DNA from: Nemertoderma westbladi
Lineage: Eukaryota > Xenacoelomorpha > Nemertodermatida > Nemertodermatidae
Direction: 5' to 3'
DNA length: 21,685 bases
NCBI GenBank assembly: GCA_032718475.1
Contig: JAUCBJ010007503.1
Coordinates: forward strand, 1-21,685
Part shown: one piece after another, positions 8,117-16,860 of the stretch
Layout: each line of letters starts with the position of its first letter
Position numbering within the stretch: position 1 is the first letter of the stretch
Program-made: the position numbers and the translations under genes
The notes under the pieces: model-generated
Told to the model about the DNA's origin: nothing
Databases searched by the model: none
The model's input: only the letters and a program-made list of their open reading frames with translations

Positions 8117-8473
8117 AAGAAGCAAAGACAGGCTATGTGGAAATCTCGCAGGTCTTTAAATCTGGCCCCAAAGGCAACTGGCTTGGTGGTTGCGAGTTCC
8201 AGTAAAAGATCTGGGATTAGAGAAAGGTCCGACCAAACGGCCAAACTTAAACTACTGAGTCAAGCTTCTAAACACCGAGGGTCAGCCACTGCAGCGGCCA
8301 AGAAAAAGAAAAAGACCACCCTTAAGATATCAAGGCAGAATGCAGCTATAAAAGAAACAAAGGCATTAAAGGCCAAAACAAAGGCATTAAAGAAGAAGCA
8401 GCAACAAGAAATAAACTCAGGAATGGATCATCAACTGGATCTGTACCGCCGTATAATACATAAACTCGTATAA
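8117..8473 (+). CDS. Lysine-rich basic tail, possible last exon
   Basis: The frame is open from 8108, with an ATG at 8135, and runs to TAA at 8471-8473. The product is Ala/Lys-rich with KKKKK and repeated ETKALKAKTKALKKK segments, probably helical and nuclear-directed. The obvious acceptor (TTCTTCTAG ending 8104) joined to the previous exon gives a different frame that stops after 18 codons. Joining to this frame needs a weak acceptor or one base, so the link is unresolved. Confidence 0.4.
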   Translation, partial: KKQRQAMWKSRRSLNLAPKATGLVVASSSKRSGIRERSDQTAKLKLLSQASKHRGSATAAAKKKKKTTLKISRQNAAIKETKALKAKTKALKKKQQQEINSGMDHQLDLYRRIIHKLV

Positions 8474-8480
8474 ACGTATA

Positions 8481-8590
8481 AACTCATTAATTAAAGTAAA
8501 TACTACATACAGTAAATAATATACTTTCAATTTGAAACTCATTTATTAAAGTAAATAGTATGTACTGTAAATAATATACTTCTCAGTTTG
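8481..8590. repeat. 55-bp tandem repeat, two copies
   Basis: Copies start at 8481 and 8536 with AACTCATTAATTAAAGTAAA and a close variant. They are AT-rich and lie between two convergent genes, just after the TAA at 8473. Confidence 0.75.
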
Positions 8591-8621
8591 AACTTTGAAA
8601 CTAACTCTAAACCCATTTTCT

Positions 8622-9256
8622 TTATAAAAAGTCATTGATTAAAGCTACATAATCATTTTTATTTTGCGCACTTCGAAATTTTCTTTCAAATTCCAATAGC
8701 ATATTTCCACCAAGATCCCCCTTGATATCCTCAGCCATTTGAATTAGTTCAGCTTTAGTCCAATTGATAATATTCCTACCTTTGTCATCATCATGTTTGG
8801 TGATAGGTAAAGGACGAAATCGTGGGATGGAAGTGATGTGGGGTTCTGATTTTAATAGATGAAACAGTGCTTCAGTGTAGCGTGTCTTACCAGTATTGTA
8901 CCATGACACATGCTGGGATGACCTCAGGATTCCGGATAAGCCAGTAATTTGGCAATTTTGGCGCTGTGGGTCAAGGGTTCCTAAACTTCGAATATATTCT
9001 CTCAAACACGTGACGCAGTCGTCCATGTTTTCTAAATATGCTGATGAATACCGCTCGAGCGATTTGTAGGCTTCCTTAGGATCGGTAACTGGTAGCAAAT
9101 CGAATAGTTCAGTGCAAAGTTTATGTAATGACTTTATGGATCCATATAACTGATTCCACTTTTCCATTGTCCTAGGTTGTCCAGCGTACATTAAGGCTTT
9201 GATTAGTTGGTGTATTTCCTCCAGTAGATAGTCCATGCCCTGGCCTTTATTTCTTC
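8622..9256 (-). CDS. C-terminal exon of a large unrecognised protein
   Basis: This exon is open over 211 codons and ends at 8622. The acceptor (CATTTTTTAG, read on the - strand) joins cleanly to the upstream exon: CGA-ACA-G / GA-AGA-AAT gives GFDRTGRNKGQGMDYLLEEIHQL. The sequence is mixed alpha-helical, with no cysteine cluster and no membrane segment. Its general look recalls the C-termini of long, uncharacterised, expanded protein families in aquatic invertebrates (some annotated with DUF6589), but that comparison is from memory and weak. It is the best-preserved part of this gene. Confidence 0.55.
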
Positions 9257-9510
9257 CTAAAAAATGTGAAATTAATAAAATAACATTGGGTCACTGCAAA
9301 ATTGCAGAGACTGGGGGTCGAACCAGGGACATAGTTTAATGGTAGAATATTCTAGGTAATCCAGGTAATCCTGAGATGCTGGTTCGACCCCTGGTGTCTG
9401 CATTGTAAATTTTTTTCTATTTATTTAGCATAAGTGTGTCCTAAGTTTTTATAAGACCATATTTTAACCAAGATCTAATTAAAATGCAATTATAATTCAA
9501 ACAAATTTAC
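9257..9510 (-). other. Intron (254 bp) of the unrecognised - strand gene
   Basis: The donor GTAAATTTG and acceptor TTTTTTAG on the - strand keep the reading frame open on both sides. The intron holds the tRNA-like inverted repeat at 9301-9404. Confidence 0.65.
9301..9404 (+). repeat. tRNA-like inverted repeat inside the intron
   Basis: Arms 9301-9326 and 9379-9404 pair over 22 of 26 positions. On the + strand an A-box-like TAGTTTAATGG (9332-9342) and a B-box GGTTCGACCCC (9381-9391) are present, and the D-stem can form. The acceptor stem pairs at about 5 of 7 positions, but the T-stem has two mismatches and no normal anticodon arm forms. The left arm carries a second B-box on the - strand. 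It is a tRNA-derived relic or SINE head rather than a working tRNA. Confidence 0.5.
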
Positions 9511-10738
9511 CTGTTCGGTCAAAACCAATAAATGATTCCATAAATTCCTTGTTGAGATCATCAACTCTTAGCAATGTGGCAAAGTAGTTGGCCGACATTC
9601 GTTGATATTTATAACTTGTAGATACAAACTACAAGTAGGAGAGTTTGAGCAAAGCCACATTTGCTATGGCGCTATCGTTCTTACGTACTCCTGTTCTAAA
9701 CAGCTTTAACTGCCAAAAGAGTTGCAAAAACAAAATGAAACGTTGAGGTATATGTCGCATTGGATGAGTCAGAGACTAACTTTTCAAGATTTTCTATTGA
9801 GTGATTGTAATTTAAGAAATACTGCAAAATTTCTCTTCCAGTCTCGTGTAGAACAATATCTAGGCTTTCATAGCTTTGTGGTGGTCAGTCGGTGCTTTAA
9901 AATATGAAAGGGCCTTGTCACTGGTGAACCCATTAAGTATTGCAAATTCTTTAAAAATGATTTCCCACCCAAAACTTGTAACTGCCTTGAGCATGTTGCT
10001 TTCAACATGGCCATATCCGGGAATCAGAAGTAGCTGAGATGCCCACGCATTTCGTTCCTATTCTATTAACTCAAGAAGTAATGAGAGCGGTGCACCATCC
10101 ATAACCAAAGCAACTGACTCTCCTACTTCATTTATCCCGCAATCTTGCATAACCTTTTCTACAGCAGAGGTCACTGAAGCATAACTGGCTGGGTCTTCAG
10201 GTAGAGGTTGGTGAATATTCACTTCAAAGTCCTGAACAGGTTTAGATATGCTTTTTGACAGCATATCGTAGCTGCCATCACAAAAACTGGACAGACTTCT
10301 TTTGAAGTCCAACGTGGCATCAGCAGTGCACTTTAAAAGATAAATTTCTTGCTCAATGAACCGGTTCCTAAACTCACGAAAAGTGATACTCAGAGTTTCA
10401 ATATAAGTGTTAATTCTAGCCGTTACATCCAAACCAGACAAATCCAAGAATGTAATAGGAAATGATTGGACACACTTTATCTGACAGGGTATGCTTATAA
10501 CTGAACACACCTTTGTTATTGGCACACCTTTCTGGTACAAATGGTATGTCTTTCCAACAAACTGAAAGTTGTCGATGGCTATACAGATATCCTTATCCGC
10601 AGGCATTTCATGTATTTCTGATGATGAAGACTGAATCATACGCAAAGTCTTTGAATATGATGCAGCTGGTGATGTGCAGGACCGTACGACAATTCCAAAT
10701 TTCGAATTGTCCACTGAGTTTATAACAATCGATTCCAT
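9511..10738 (-). pseudogene. Middle part of the unrecognised large gene, with stops and frameshifts
   Basis: Read on the - strand, 10738-10058 is open for 226 codons (starting MESIVINSVDNSKFG, with ADKDICIAIDNFQFVGKTYH). An in-frame TAG at 10058-10060 follows, after which the same frame continues with plausible protein (QLLLIPGYGHVESNMLKAV, then SDKALSYFKAPTDHHKAMK). The frame shifts near 9863 and again near 9700, and a second TAG at 9629-9631 lies between LLKLSYL and FVSTSYKYQRMSANY. The short spacing and continued protein character show that one long coding region was interrupted repeatedly. The catalytic role, if any, is unknown. Confidence 0.55.
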
Positions 10739-11292
10739 GGTATGAAGAGGACCAATGTAACGATTTGGCCCTTGCGCCAGAACTGAACTGACAGAAGAAC
10801 TTCAAAAATCTTATTCATCGTATATAAATGTCTGTTGTTCTCTTTCACACCACATACCTCCTCCAGCAATTCCCGAACAACACTGCCAATTGGTACATAC
10901 GTCTCAGAGACAACCTCCAGGTCATTCATGGTGCGTAGTGATGGTGCTGACTTGCATAGGTTTACAAGTTCTTCTTTAATAGATTTTGCAATCACTGACA
11001 CCTCTGATCTATTAGTTGGTGTCGGTAATTCATCTCGAACTTCTTCTGCTGTTTCTGTCGCTTCATTAGCAACACCAGGAATAAATGATATACCGGTAAT
11101 GCCTTCCATTTCAGTCGCTTCATCTTCAGCTAAACCAACCATGGGAGCGCTTGTACCACTGGTGCTTGGCTGTTGTGATAAGCCACCCCTTCCAGGTTTG
11201 TTAGCAGGGACATTGTGTTTTGAAAGCTGGTGAGAGTAACACCTATTACATATTTGATTGGCCCTCTTTGAAAGTAAACCTTCTTTCCTCAT
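10720..11292 (-). pseudogene. Segment of the unrecognised gene with CX2C and a Ser/Glu linker
   Basis: Open for 190 codons in a different frame from its neighbours. It begins MRKEGLLSKRANQICNRC, giving a CX2C pair that may be one half of a zinc site, and then has a low-complexity Ser/Pro/Glu stretch, probably disordered. A helical region follows (SIKEELVNLCKSAPSLRT, VVRELLEEVCGVKEN). The frame changes at both ends: near 11297, within an A-run, and near 10770. The order and strand match the segments on both sides, so it is the same gene. Confidence 0.5.
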
Positions 11293-11296
11293 TTTA

Positions 11297-12176
11297 TCAA
11301 TTTATCAAGCCCTTCGAAGTTACTATCATACCAGCCATTGCTTCCCAATCGAGCTCCTTAAATGTATAAGGCCAATCATTCCTGAATGACCATGCATGAT
11401 CTGGCTTAGCAATAAATACCTGCTTAATCGGGAAATGGCTTGCCAAGAAATTATGGAATGGAATAGGTTTACATGCTTCAATGTATTGGATACATCCCAT
11501 ACCACATACAACACTAGGAAAACAACAATCATTCATTAACCTGGTAAACTTTCCTAAGTCTAATTCCTCCATTTCGTCATGGTACTCACGGAGATCCTTG
11601 GTAACGTCCTCAATTACTGTCTTCGTAGGATTAAGACCAAGTTCATTAATGACTTCCTTCCAGCTGTCCCTCAACTCTTCTGCCACCAAATCAAGAAGTG
11701 CGGTTCGATTACAACCCACAACCCTGTTCACTAGACAGGTATAGATGAAAGAAGGCCAGCCAAAGGCCCAAGAACCATGAGTAGACACTCGCTTTGATAA
11801 ATAGGTGGAGGAGCACTCTTTACAGAGCACTCCTCCATATTACCACCATGAAGGAGATAGCCATATTCCCGATTAGTAGCTTTCCTGCTACTGCATAACT
11901 CCAATGGATGTTCTGGAGTCTTAATGCGCATGCAATTTTCACAAACCTCTTCATTCTCTAGAATGACCACATCACTATCAACTTCTATTGCTTCTTCATC
12001 ATCACTATCGAAATCAACCTCATCAACAACCTCATCAACCATATCAACATCAATTTCCTCCAACAGGTCGACATAGGAATATTCAAATAATCATTACGGA
12101 TTGAGCCATATCGAAGAGCCTCCTTATCCTCTTCAAATTCTGACCAATCCATATTGTTCATCATGTTCTCCTGCAA
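11297..12176 (-). pseudogene. N-terminal part of the unrecognised large gene
   Basis: It opens MQENMMNNMDWSEFEEDKEALRYG, and after a frame change near 12090 becomes very acidic (EEIDVDMVDEVVDEVDFDSDDEEAIEVD). A putative zinc-binding part follows: CENCMRIKTPEHPLELC, then after another frame change near 11825 LCKECSSTYLS and a tryptophan-rich WAFGWPSFIYTCL motif. The region to 11297 is helical and globular (EELRDSWKEVINELGL, PDHAWSFRNDWPYTFKELDW). The acidic start, Cys pairs and W-x3-W-P-S-F motif are the most useful handles for a family search. At least two single-base frame changes lie in this part. Confidence 0.55.
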
Positions 12177-12238
12177 GAGGGTTGAATGTTGTGGTTGAGG
12201 TCATCATGTGGTGATGCTGAAGCAGTGTTTGTAGACAG

Positions 12239-12375
12239 TTAATAAATGCTAATATGTCATATCCTAAATTAATACATGCTACTATTTTATAACTAAAATT
12301 AATGAATCCTAATATTGTAAATTAATAAATGCTACAATTTTATAACTAAAATTAATGAATCCTAATATTTTGGTA
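12239..12375. repeat. 53-bp AT-rich tandem repeat
   Basis: Two full units start at 12269 and 12322 (TTAATAMATGCTAC...ATTAATGAATCCTAATATT), with a partial unit before them at 12239. The stretch 12177-12404 has no gene besides this array. Confidence 0.8.
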
Positions 12376-12404
12376 ATTGTAACCACCTCCTCCCCTTTTT
12401 TGTG

Positions 12405-12563
12405 TTAGTGTGTATGTTTTTTGTGGTTCTGGGCCCTGCTGTAGAAATCTTGGATACCACGTAGAAATGGTATGAATATTGATGATACGTTCACTGATAA
12501 TCTACCATTAATTACTTTGACACCTTCTTTTATAAATAAAGTTTCTAGAATTCTTTTTCTTAA
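12405..12563 (-). pseudogene. Penelope-like element, end of GIY-YIG endonuclease (3' part)
   Basis: On the - strand this reads LRKRILETLFIKEGVKVING from the TTAA at 12560-12563, matching the conserved end of Penelope-like endonucleases, where a basic residue, a helix with Glu, and the ILN/VIN motif follow the catalytic core. It stops near 12405. It directly continues the part at 15884-16395 once the piggyBac insert is removed: ...LNHT-L-RKRILE, with the TTAA inside the codons for Thr-Leu-Arg. Confidence 0.8.
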
Positions 12564-12577
12564 CCCTTTGGGTACTA
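12564..12577 (+). repeat. piggyBac left terminal inverted repeat
   Basis: CCCTTTGGGTACTA directly follows the TTAA target site and matches the complement of 15870-15883 over all 14 bases. Confidence 0.85.
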
Positions 12578-12723
12578 AAACTTCTCCAAAATTGGACACC
12601 CAGGCGCCAAAAGAAAATATATATGAAAAAATGCGATTATACTAGTAATATTAATCCATTTAGAGTTAAAAAATGTAATTACATTTATAAACATCATATA
12701 CACGATATATATATTATATAAAT

Positions 12724-12750
12724 TTATATATATATATATATATATATATA
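12724..12750. repeat. (TA)n microsatellite
   Basis: Twenty-seven bases of alternating TA lie in the AT-rich left flank of the piggyBac, between its end and the transposase stop. The surrounding 12600-12916 holds no gene. Confidence 0.9.
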
Positions 12751-12916
12751 GTAGCTGGATGCAGTATATATGTATATATGAAATTTTCACGCAAATATTA
12801 TTAAAATGTAAATATAATAATTTTTATTATTATCATGCATCGGTATGGTATCATAATTATATAATATAAAATACTATTAATATATAATTGCATATATGTA
12901 TATATTATATATATAC

Positions 12917-13517
12917 ACATCATTATGAATGAACAGTATAATTTCGTAACTAATGAACAAACTCCTTGTGCCAAGTGGCTGCACAACCAATGCATAAAGA
13001 CGGTTTCGACGGACAATCCGGGCAATAATAATGAGTTAGTTTCCGTTTTTTGTCATTTTTGTAACAAACACGGCAACGGTGTCTTGGTTTTTTATCATTA
13101 TCTGTGGGTTCAATCTCTGCTAGTGAATGAAAGGACGTCGATGGTTGTACTACAGCAGAAGAATAACGTGCGCGTTTCAATGGACGTTTGCATTCCATTT
13201 GGGTCAACCAGAGTACAGCAGACTTTGCAAAATCGAACATGTGTATTTTACTATTTTTTTCCTCTTTATATAGTATATATGCATTGACAAGTAGGCGTGC
13301 AACATAATTAAAACCGATTTTCTTGAACCATGAATGGCTTTTTCTTACTGGGTTGTAATACTCAATCAGCTGGTCTTGAAGGTTTACTCCTCCCATATAC
13401 TTATTATAGAGGTCGATGGATTTCGGTTTGTCGTATGAAATTTCCTCGCCTCCACGTACATGACGCTTTTTTTCAACCAGTTCAGCTTTATCTACAGTGG
13501 ATAGAAAGTAAACATCA
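12917..13517 (-). repeat. 601-bp tandem duplication, downstream copy
   Basis: This copy matches 13518-14118 base for base, with about five substitutions in 601. It encodes a second C-terminal piece of the transposase (stop at 12950-12952), but it lies after the stop of the upstream copy and is joined to nothing sensible at its start, so it is probably untranslated. In it the third catalytic Asp is Asn (GGVNLQDQL instead of GGVDLQDQL, near 13384). The unit begins and ends with ACATCA. Confidence 0.9.
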
Positions 13518-14118
13518 ACATCATTATGAATGAACAGTATAATTTCGTAACTAATGAACAAACTCCTTGTGCCAAGTGGCTGCACAACCAATGCATAAAG
13601 ACGGTTTTGACGGACAATCCGGGCAATAATAACGAGTTAGTTTCCGTTTTTTGTCATTTTTGTAACAAACACGGCAACGGTGTCTTGGTTTTTTACCATT
13701 ATCTGTGGGTTCAATCTCTGCTAGTGAATGAAAGGACGTCGATGGTTGTACTACAGCAGAAGAATAACGTGCGCGTTTCAATGGACGTTTGCATTCCATT
13801 TGGGTCAACCAGAGTACTGCAGACTTTGCAAAATCGAACATGTGTATTTTACTATTTTTTTCCTCTTTATATAGTATATATGCATTGACAAGTAGGCGTG
13901 CAACATAATTAAAACCGATTTTCTTGAACCATGAATGGCTTTTTCTTACTGGGTTGTAATACTCAATCAGCTGGTCTTGAAGGTCTACTCCTCCCATATA
14001 CTTATTATAGAGGTCGATGGATTTCGGTTTGTCGTATGAAATTTCCTCGCCTCCACGTACATGACGCTTTTTTTCAACCAGTTCAGCTTTATCTACAGTG
14101 GATAGAAAGTAAACATCA
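13518..14118 (-). repeat. 601-bp tandem duplication, copy inside the transposase
   Basis: This copy is continuous with the rest of the transposase at 14119 and keeps the third catalytic Asp and the full cysteine-rich C-terminus. Low divergence from the other copy suggests a recent duplication or one kept similar by gene conversion. Confidence 0.9.
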
Positions 14119-15248
14119 CGTTTATCTGTAAATTTCATTCCTAAAATAGCACCATTTCTCATAAATGTAGTCGAGATTGGTTTTTGATTTTCATTGACAA
14201 TCTCCACGGAATACCCCGATTTTTATTGATAGTGCCCCTGAGTCCTGTTTTGCGAGAAACTAGAAATTCTGCGAGTCGCACACTAGTATACCAGTTGTCT
14301 ATATGTACAATATAGCCCTTGTCTAGCAGTCCACTATCTTGTAATAATAGGACTACGATGTTTTCACTGTGAGACAATGTACAATCTGCCTGTGGTATGA
14401 CACTTTTAGCACCATAATAAATCCTAGAATGTACTAAATAGCCTTTAGAATCGCATAACATAAAGGTCTTGACTCCAAATCGCGCCCGCTTTGTTTTGAT
14501 ATACATTTTGAAAGTCAACCTACCTTTATGTAATAATAGTGCTTCATCCATAGAAAGGTTCACATCCGGTGTAAACTTCTTACACAATGTATTGACAATA
14601 TTTTGAAAGTCAATTATCCTGGACTGCGGATTTCATTATCAACCATATCTGGGTTGGAAAACCGAATAAATTTCAGGATCTTCAGATATCGATCTCTCGA
14701 CATGGAGTCCGTTTTAGTGAAGAAGGAGTTGACATAAGATCGTCAGATGCCCAGTATGATCGAATTGTTGGCTTATGAATAATACCCATATGAAATGTTA
14801 AACCGAAAAATTTTCGCATCTCATCAACAGTAACATTTTTCCATTGGATAGTTGATCCTGCATAGAAAGATTTAGCCCTTGTATTCGTCCAATCTACCAA
14901 AGAAGTGAATAGCTCATCACAAAGAAACAACTTCATATAGTCTTGGTCAATATAGTCAGTAGTGTTTATTCCGTTGTTCCAGCCGTTTCTCCCTTCAAAT
15001 GCAATCGTAGTATCATAAACATCACAACTCGCAGACGTTACCTCCCACTGAGCCTGCCAGTCAATTCCATCATCAGACTCCGAACTTCCAGAAGAACTTC
15101 CATCATCCTCCACTATCTCCTCATTGACCTCAACATCCGGATCCGACTCAGATGTTCCTCCACAACTATCGACCTCATCTTCGCTTTCCTCATGTATCTG
15201 AAAACCGTAGTATTGTACAGCGTTTCTGACCCTAGTTGGTCGGTCCAT
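13551..15248 (-). pseudogene. piggyBac transposase (DDE_Tnp_1_7 type), three frameshifts
   Basis: ATG at 15246-15248. The order is: acidic N-terminus (SEDEVDS, SSGSSESDDG); start of the transposase domain (W-Q-A-Q-W...FFGLTFHMGI...YWASDDLM); first catalytic Asp in LSMDEALLLHKG (near 14547); second in HIDNWYTS (near 14298); third in YNKYMGGVDLQDQL (near 13984); and a C-terminal cysteine-rich domain (CRVCYKND...CPDC...CIGCAATWH) that binds the element ends in this family. About 565 residues, a normal length. Frame breaks occur near 14710, 14620 and 14210. No stop codon occurs inside the open segments and all catalytic residues remain, so the break may be recent or partly an assembly artefact. 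Confidence 0.92.
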
Positions 15249-15327
15249 TACAGATGTTAATTAGGTATCAAGGTATCACAGTCCGCAGGTCCGTTACCGG
15301 ACCGGTACCGTACTTACTTAATGTTTG

Positions 15328-15640
15328 ACAGACAGACTGAAGACAGACAGACTAGATCGCATCAGACAAGAAAACTGACATCGAAAATGAAATCACCAAC
15401 CAGGAAAACCACGGTCGCGAAAATTTTAAAAGTTTGCATGGTTTGTTGTAGGCCCTACCTGAACCATGCTTCCGTAGGTTTGACCGACAATCAGACAGAT
15501 ATAACAGACAAACAAACAGCCAGATGTGAAAACTGACGTCTGAAATGAAATCACTGACCACGAAAACCCCAGATTCGAAAGTTTCAGAAGTTTGGAGCAA
15601 GCCAACAATCCCACAGCCGTCTCTGTAAACAGTAGGCCTA
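15328..15640. repeat. About 160-bp degenerate tandem repeat upstream of the transposase
   Basis: CAGACAGACT...GAAAACTGACATCGAAAATG (from 15328) recurs as CAGACAGATA...GAAAACTGACGTCTGAAATG (from 15492), with perhaps 75% identity over 150 bases. It lies in the 5' leader/promoter part of the piggyBac. Short ORFs here are not protein-like. Just upstream, GGTCCG-TTAC-CGGACC forms a small hairpin near 15289-15304. Confidence 0.6.
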
Positions 15641-15815
15641 TAGGTAGAAAAAGTACCGAATGCAGAAGTGAAGTAGGCTACAACTGACAGCCCATGCAGT
15701 ACCCACATATCAACCTTGGCTAATGTCAACACTCCCTAAGGCGCCAAATGATATCAAGAAGTAGTGTAGTGGGCGCCATATATAGCAGGAGTCTCATTGG
15801 AGATCATTATAACCC

Positions 15816-15870
15816 ATGGCTCAACAGTTGAGCCATAGCGCATTAGTACATGGCTCAACAGGTGAGCCAT
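15816..15870. promoter_or_regulatory. Two 21-bp palindromes next to the right piggyBac end
   Basis: 15816-15836 is a palindrome with 10-bp arms (ATGGCTCAAC) and a one-base centre. 15850-15870 repeats it with one mismatch and abuts the terminal repeat. They are spaced 34 bp centre to centre. piggyBac elements are known to carry internal inverted repeats near their ends that the transposase binds; these are placed like such sites. No matching copy is seen at the left end. Confidence 0.7.
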
Positions 15871-15883
15871 AGTACCCAAAGGG
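15870..15883 (+). repeat. piggyBac right terminal inverted repeat
   Basis: TAGTACCCAAAGGG is the exact complement of the left terminal repeat. It is followed by TT and then TTAA. Confidence 0.85.
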
Positions 15884-16395
15884 TTTTAAAGTGTGGTTTA
15901 GTCCTCTGTGTAATATTTTGGAGTTATCATAATCGGGTGTGCATTGTGATGTGATGATATGGGCGGTGAGTTCTGATTGTTTGATTCTACTATGTTTTAT
16001 GTCTGCAGTGTTGCTTTTGTTGGTCATCATTTGTATAACTAGAATTTCCCACATGAGCAAGGAAGGTATAATGTATGGAATTTGGGGGTCTTTTAGGTTT
16101 GTGTCCTTTGCAGATCATTGATCCAATGGATGTACCGGGTTGAAAGTAGGTACCGATATTGTAACGATTACATAAACGTTCCAAATCTTCCCTTAGATCT
16201 TTTACGTATGGAAGGGGAATGTTAGTCAGTGTTTTTTCTTTAGGAGTTAATTTTCTGGTGGTATTTAAGGCTTTTCTGAAGGAGTTGTGTATGATATGTG
16301 TTTGATATCCGTTTCTTGTTAGAGAGTAGTTTTTGTATGTATCGAGTTGTTGGTCTAGACCTCCGTCAGTACATATGGATTTGCAAGTTGATATG
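15884..16395 (-). pseudogene. Penelope-like element, late reverse transcriptase and GIY-YIG endonuclease (5' part)
   Basis: On the - strand from 16395 the frame reads ICTDGGLDQQLDTYKNYSLT, then RNGYQ, IPLPYVKDLREDLERLC and YFQPGTSIGSM, the usual end of a Penelope-like reverse transcriptase and linker. A CSCGKF motif and SELTAHIITSQ...DYDNSKILHRGLNHT follow, matching the GIY-YIG endonuclease with its conserved His and DNSKIL box. At least two frame changes lie between 16100 and 16040. The element is 5'-truncated near 16395, and its 3' end continues at 12563 beyond the piggyBac. PLEs move by target-primed reverse transcription using this endonuclease. Confidence 0.82.
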
Positions 16396-16860
16396 CAAGT
16401 GGATATGCATTATTGATTATGCATTATTTACATGTTACGAAACAGTTATACATTACTGAGGTACATTATTACATGTTACGAAACAGTTGTACATGACGTG
16501 GTACATTTTTCGGAATTCTTCTGCCAATGAAAGTGTGAAAAAAGTAATTACATATGCATATCAGACATGGATAATTATATTATATCCATCATAGTCAGTT
16601 TTTTTTACAGTTTAGTTAGTTTAGTAGTTTTAGTTTTTACACATCTATCATAACTAATCCCCCCTCCCCACATCATTTTACAGAAGACAAAATCTGAGTT
16701 ATATAAAATAATAATATAAAATCTATAAAATCTTAATTAATAGTAAAGACACGGACTGCTACATAGTATTACGATATAAGTTACCAGTACTCACCATTTC
16801 TGTTTGTCAGAAAGACTCTTCTTTAAATTTTTTTTTTTTAATTTTATGCTTTCTTATTAA
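16396..16860. other. AT-rich stretch without genes
   Basis: It holds a 41-bp tandem repeat (ACATGTTACGAAACAGTT at 16430 and 16471), one copy of a dispersed repeat (16562-16653) and a T-run near 16828-16837. No coding sequence was seen. Confidence 0.6.
16562..16653. repeat. Dispersed repeat, copy 1
   Basis: CAGACATGGATAATTATATTATATCCATCATA and the downstream ACACATCTATCATAA match 17558-17655 with small indels. The core ATGGATA...TATCCAT can form a hairpin. Confidence 0.65.

Larger units (their letters stand above)
12564..15883 (-). mobile_element. piggyBac-family DNA transposon, about 3.3 kb
   Basis: The ends are inverted repeats, CCCTTTGGGTACTA (12564-12577) and its complement (15870-15883). 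The left end abuts TTAA (12560-12563). On the right, TTAA (15886-15889) lies two bases beyond the repeat (GGG-TT-TTAA). TTAA target duplication and CCC-starting ends are hallmarks of piggyBac. The transposase runs on the - strand inside. The host sequence on both sides is one Penelope-like ORF, so the boundaries are independently confirmed. The 3' part of the transposase is tandemly duplicated within the element. Confidence 0.9.

Noticed and set aside
9325-9402. Functional tRNA gene
   Set aside because: A and B boxes are good, but the T-stem has two mismatches, the acceptor stem is incomplete and no anticodon arm of normal length forms.
9632-9688. 57-bp intron between GTAAGA and TTGTAG in the unrecognised gene
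   Set aside because: The splice signals look good, but joining the flanking frames gives stops, while reading straight through keeps protein character apart from one TAG.
13330-14131. Plus-strand ORFs of 66-120 codons opposite the piggyBac transposase
   Set aside because: They are antisense shadows of the duplicated transposase and duplicate with it.
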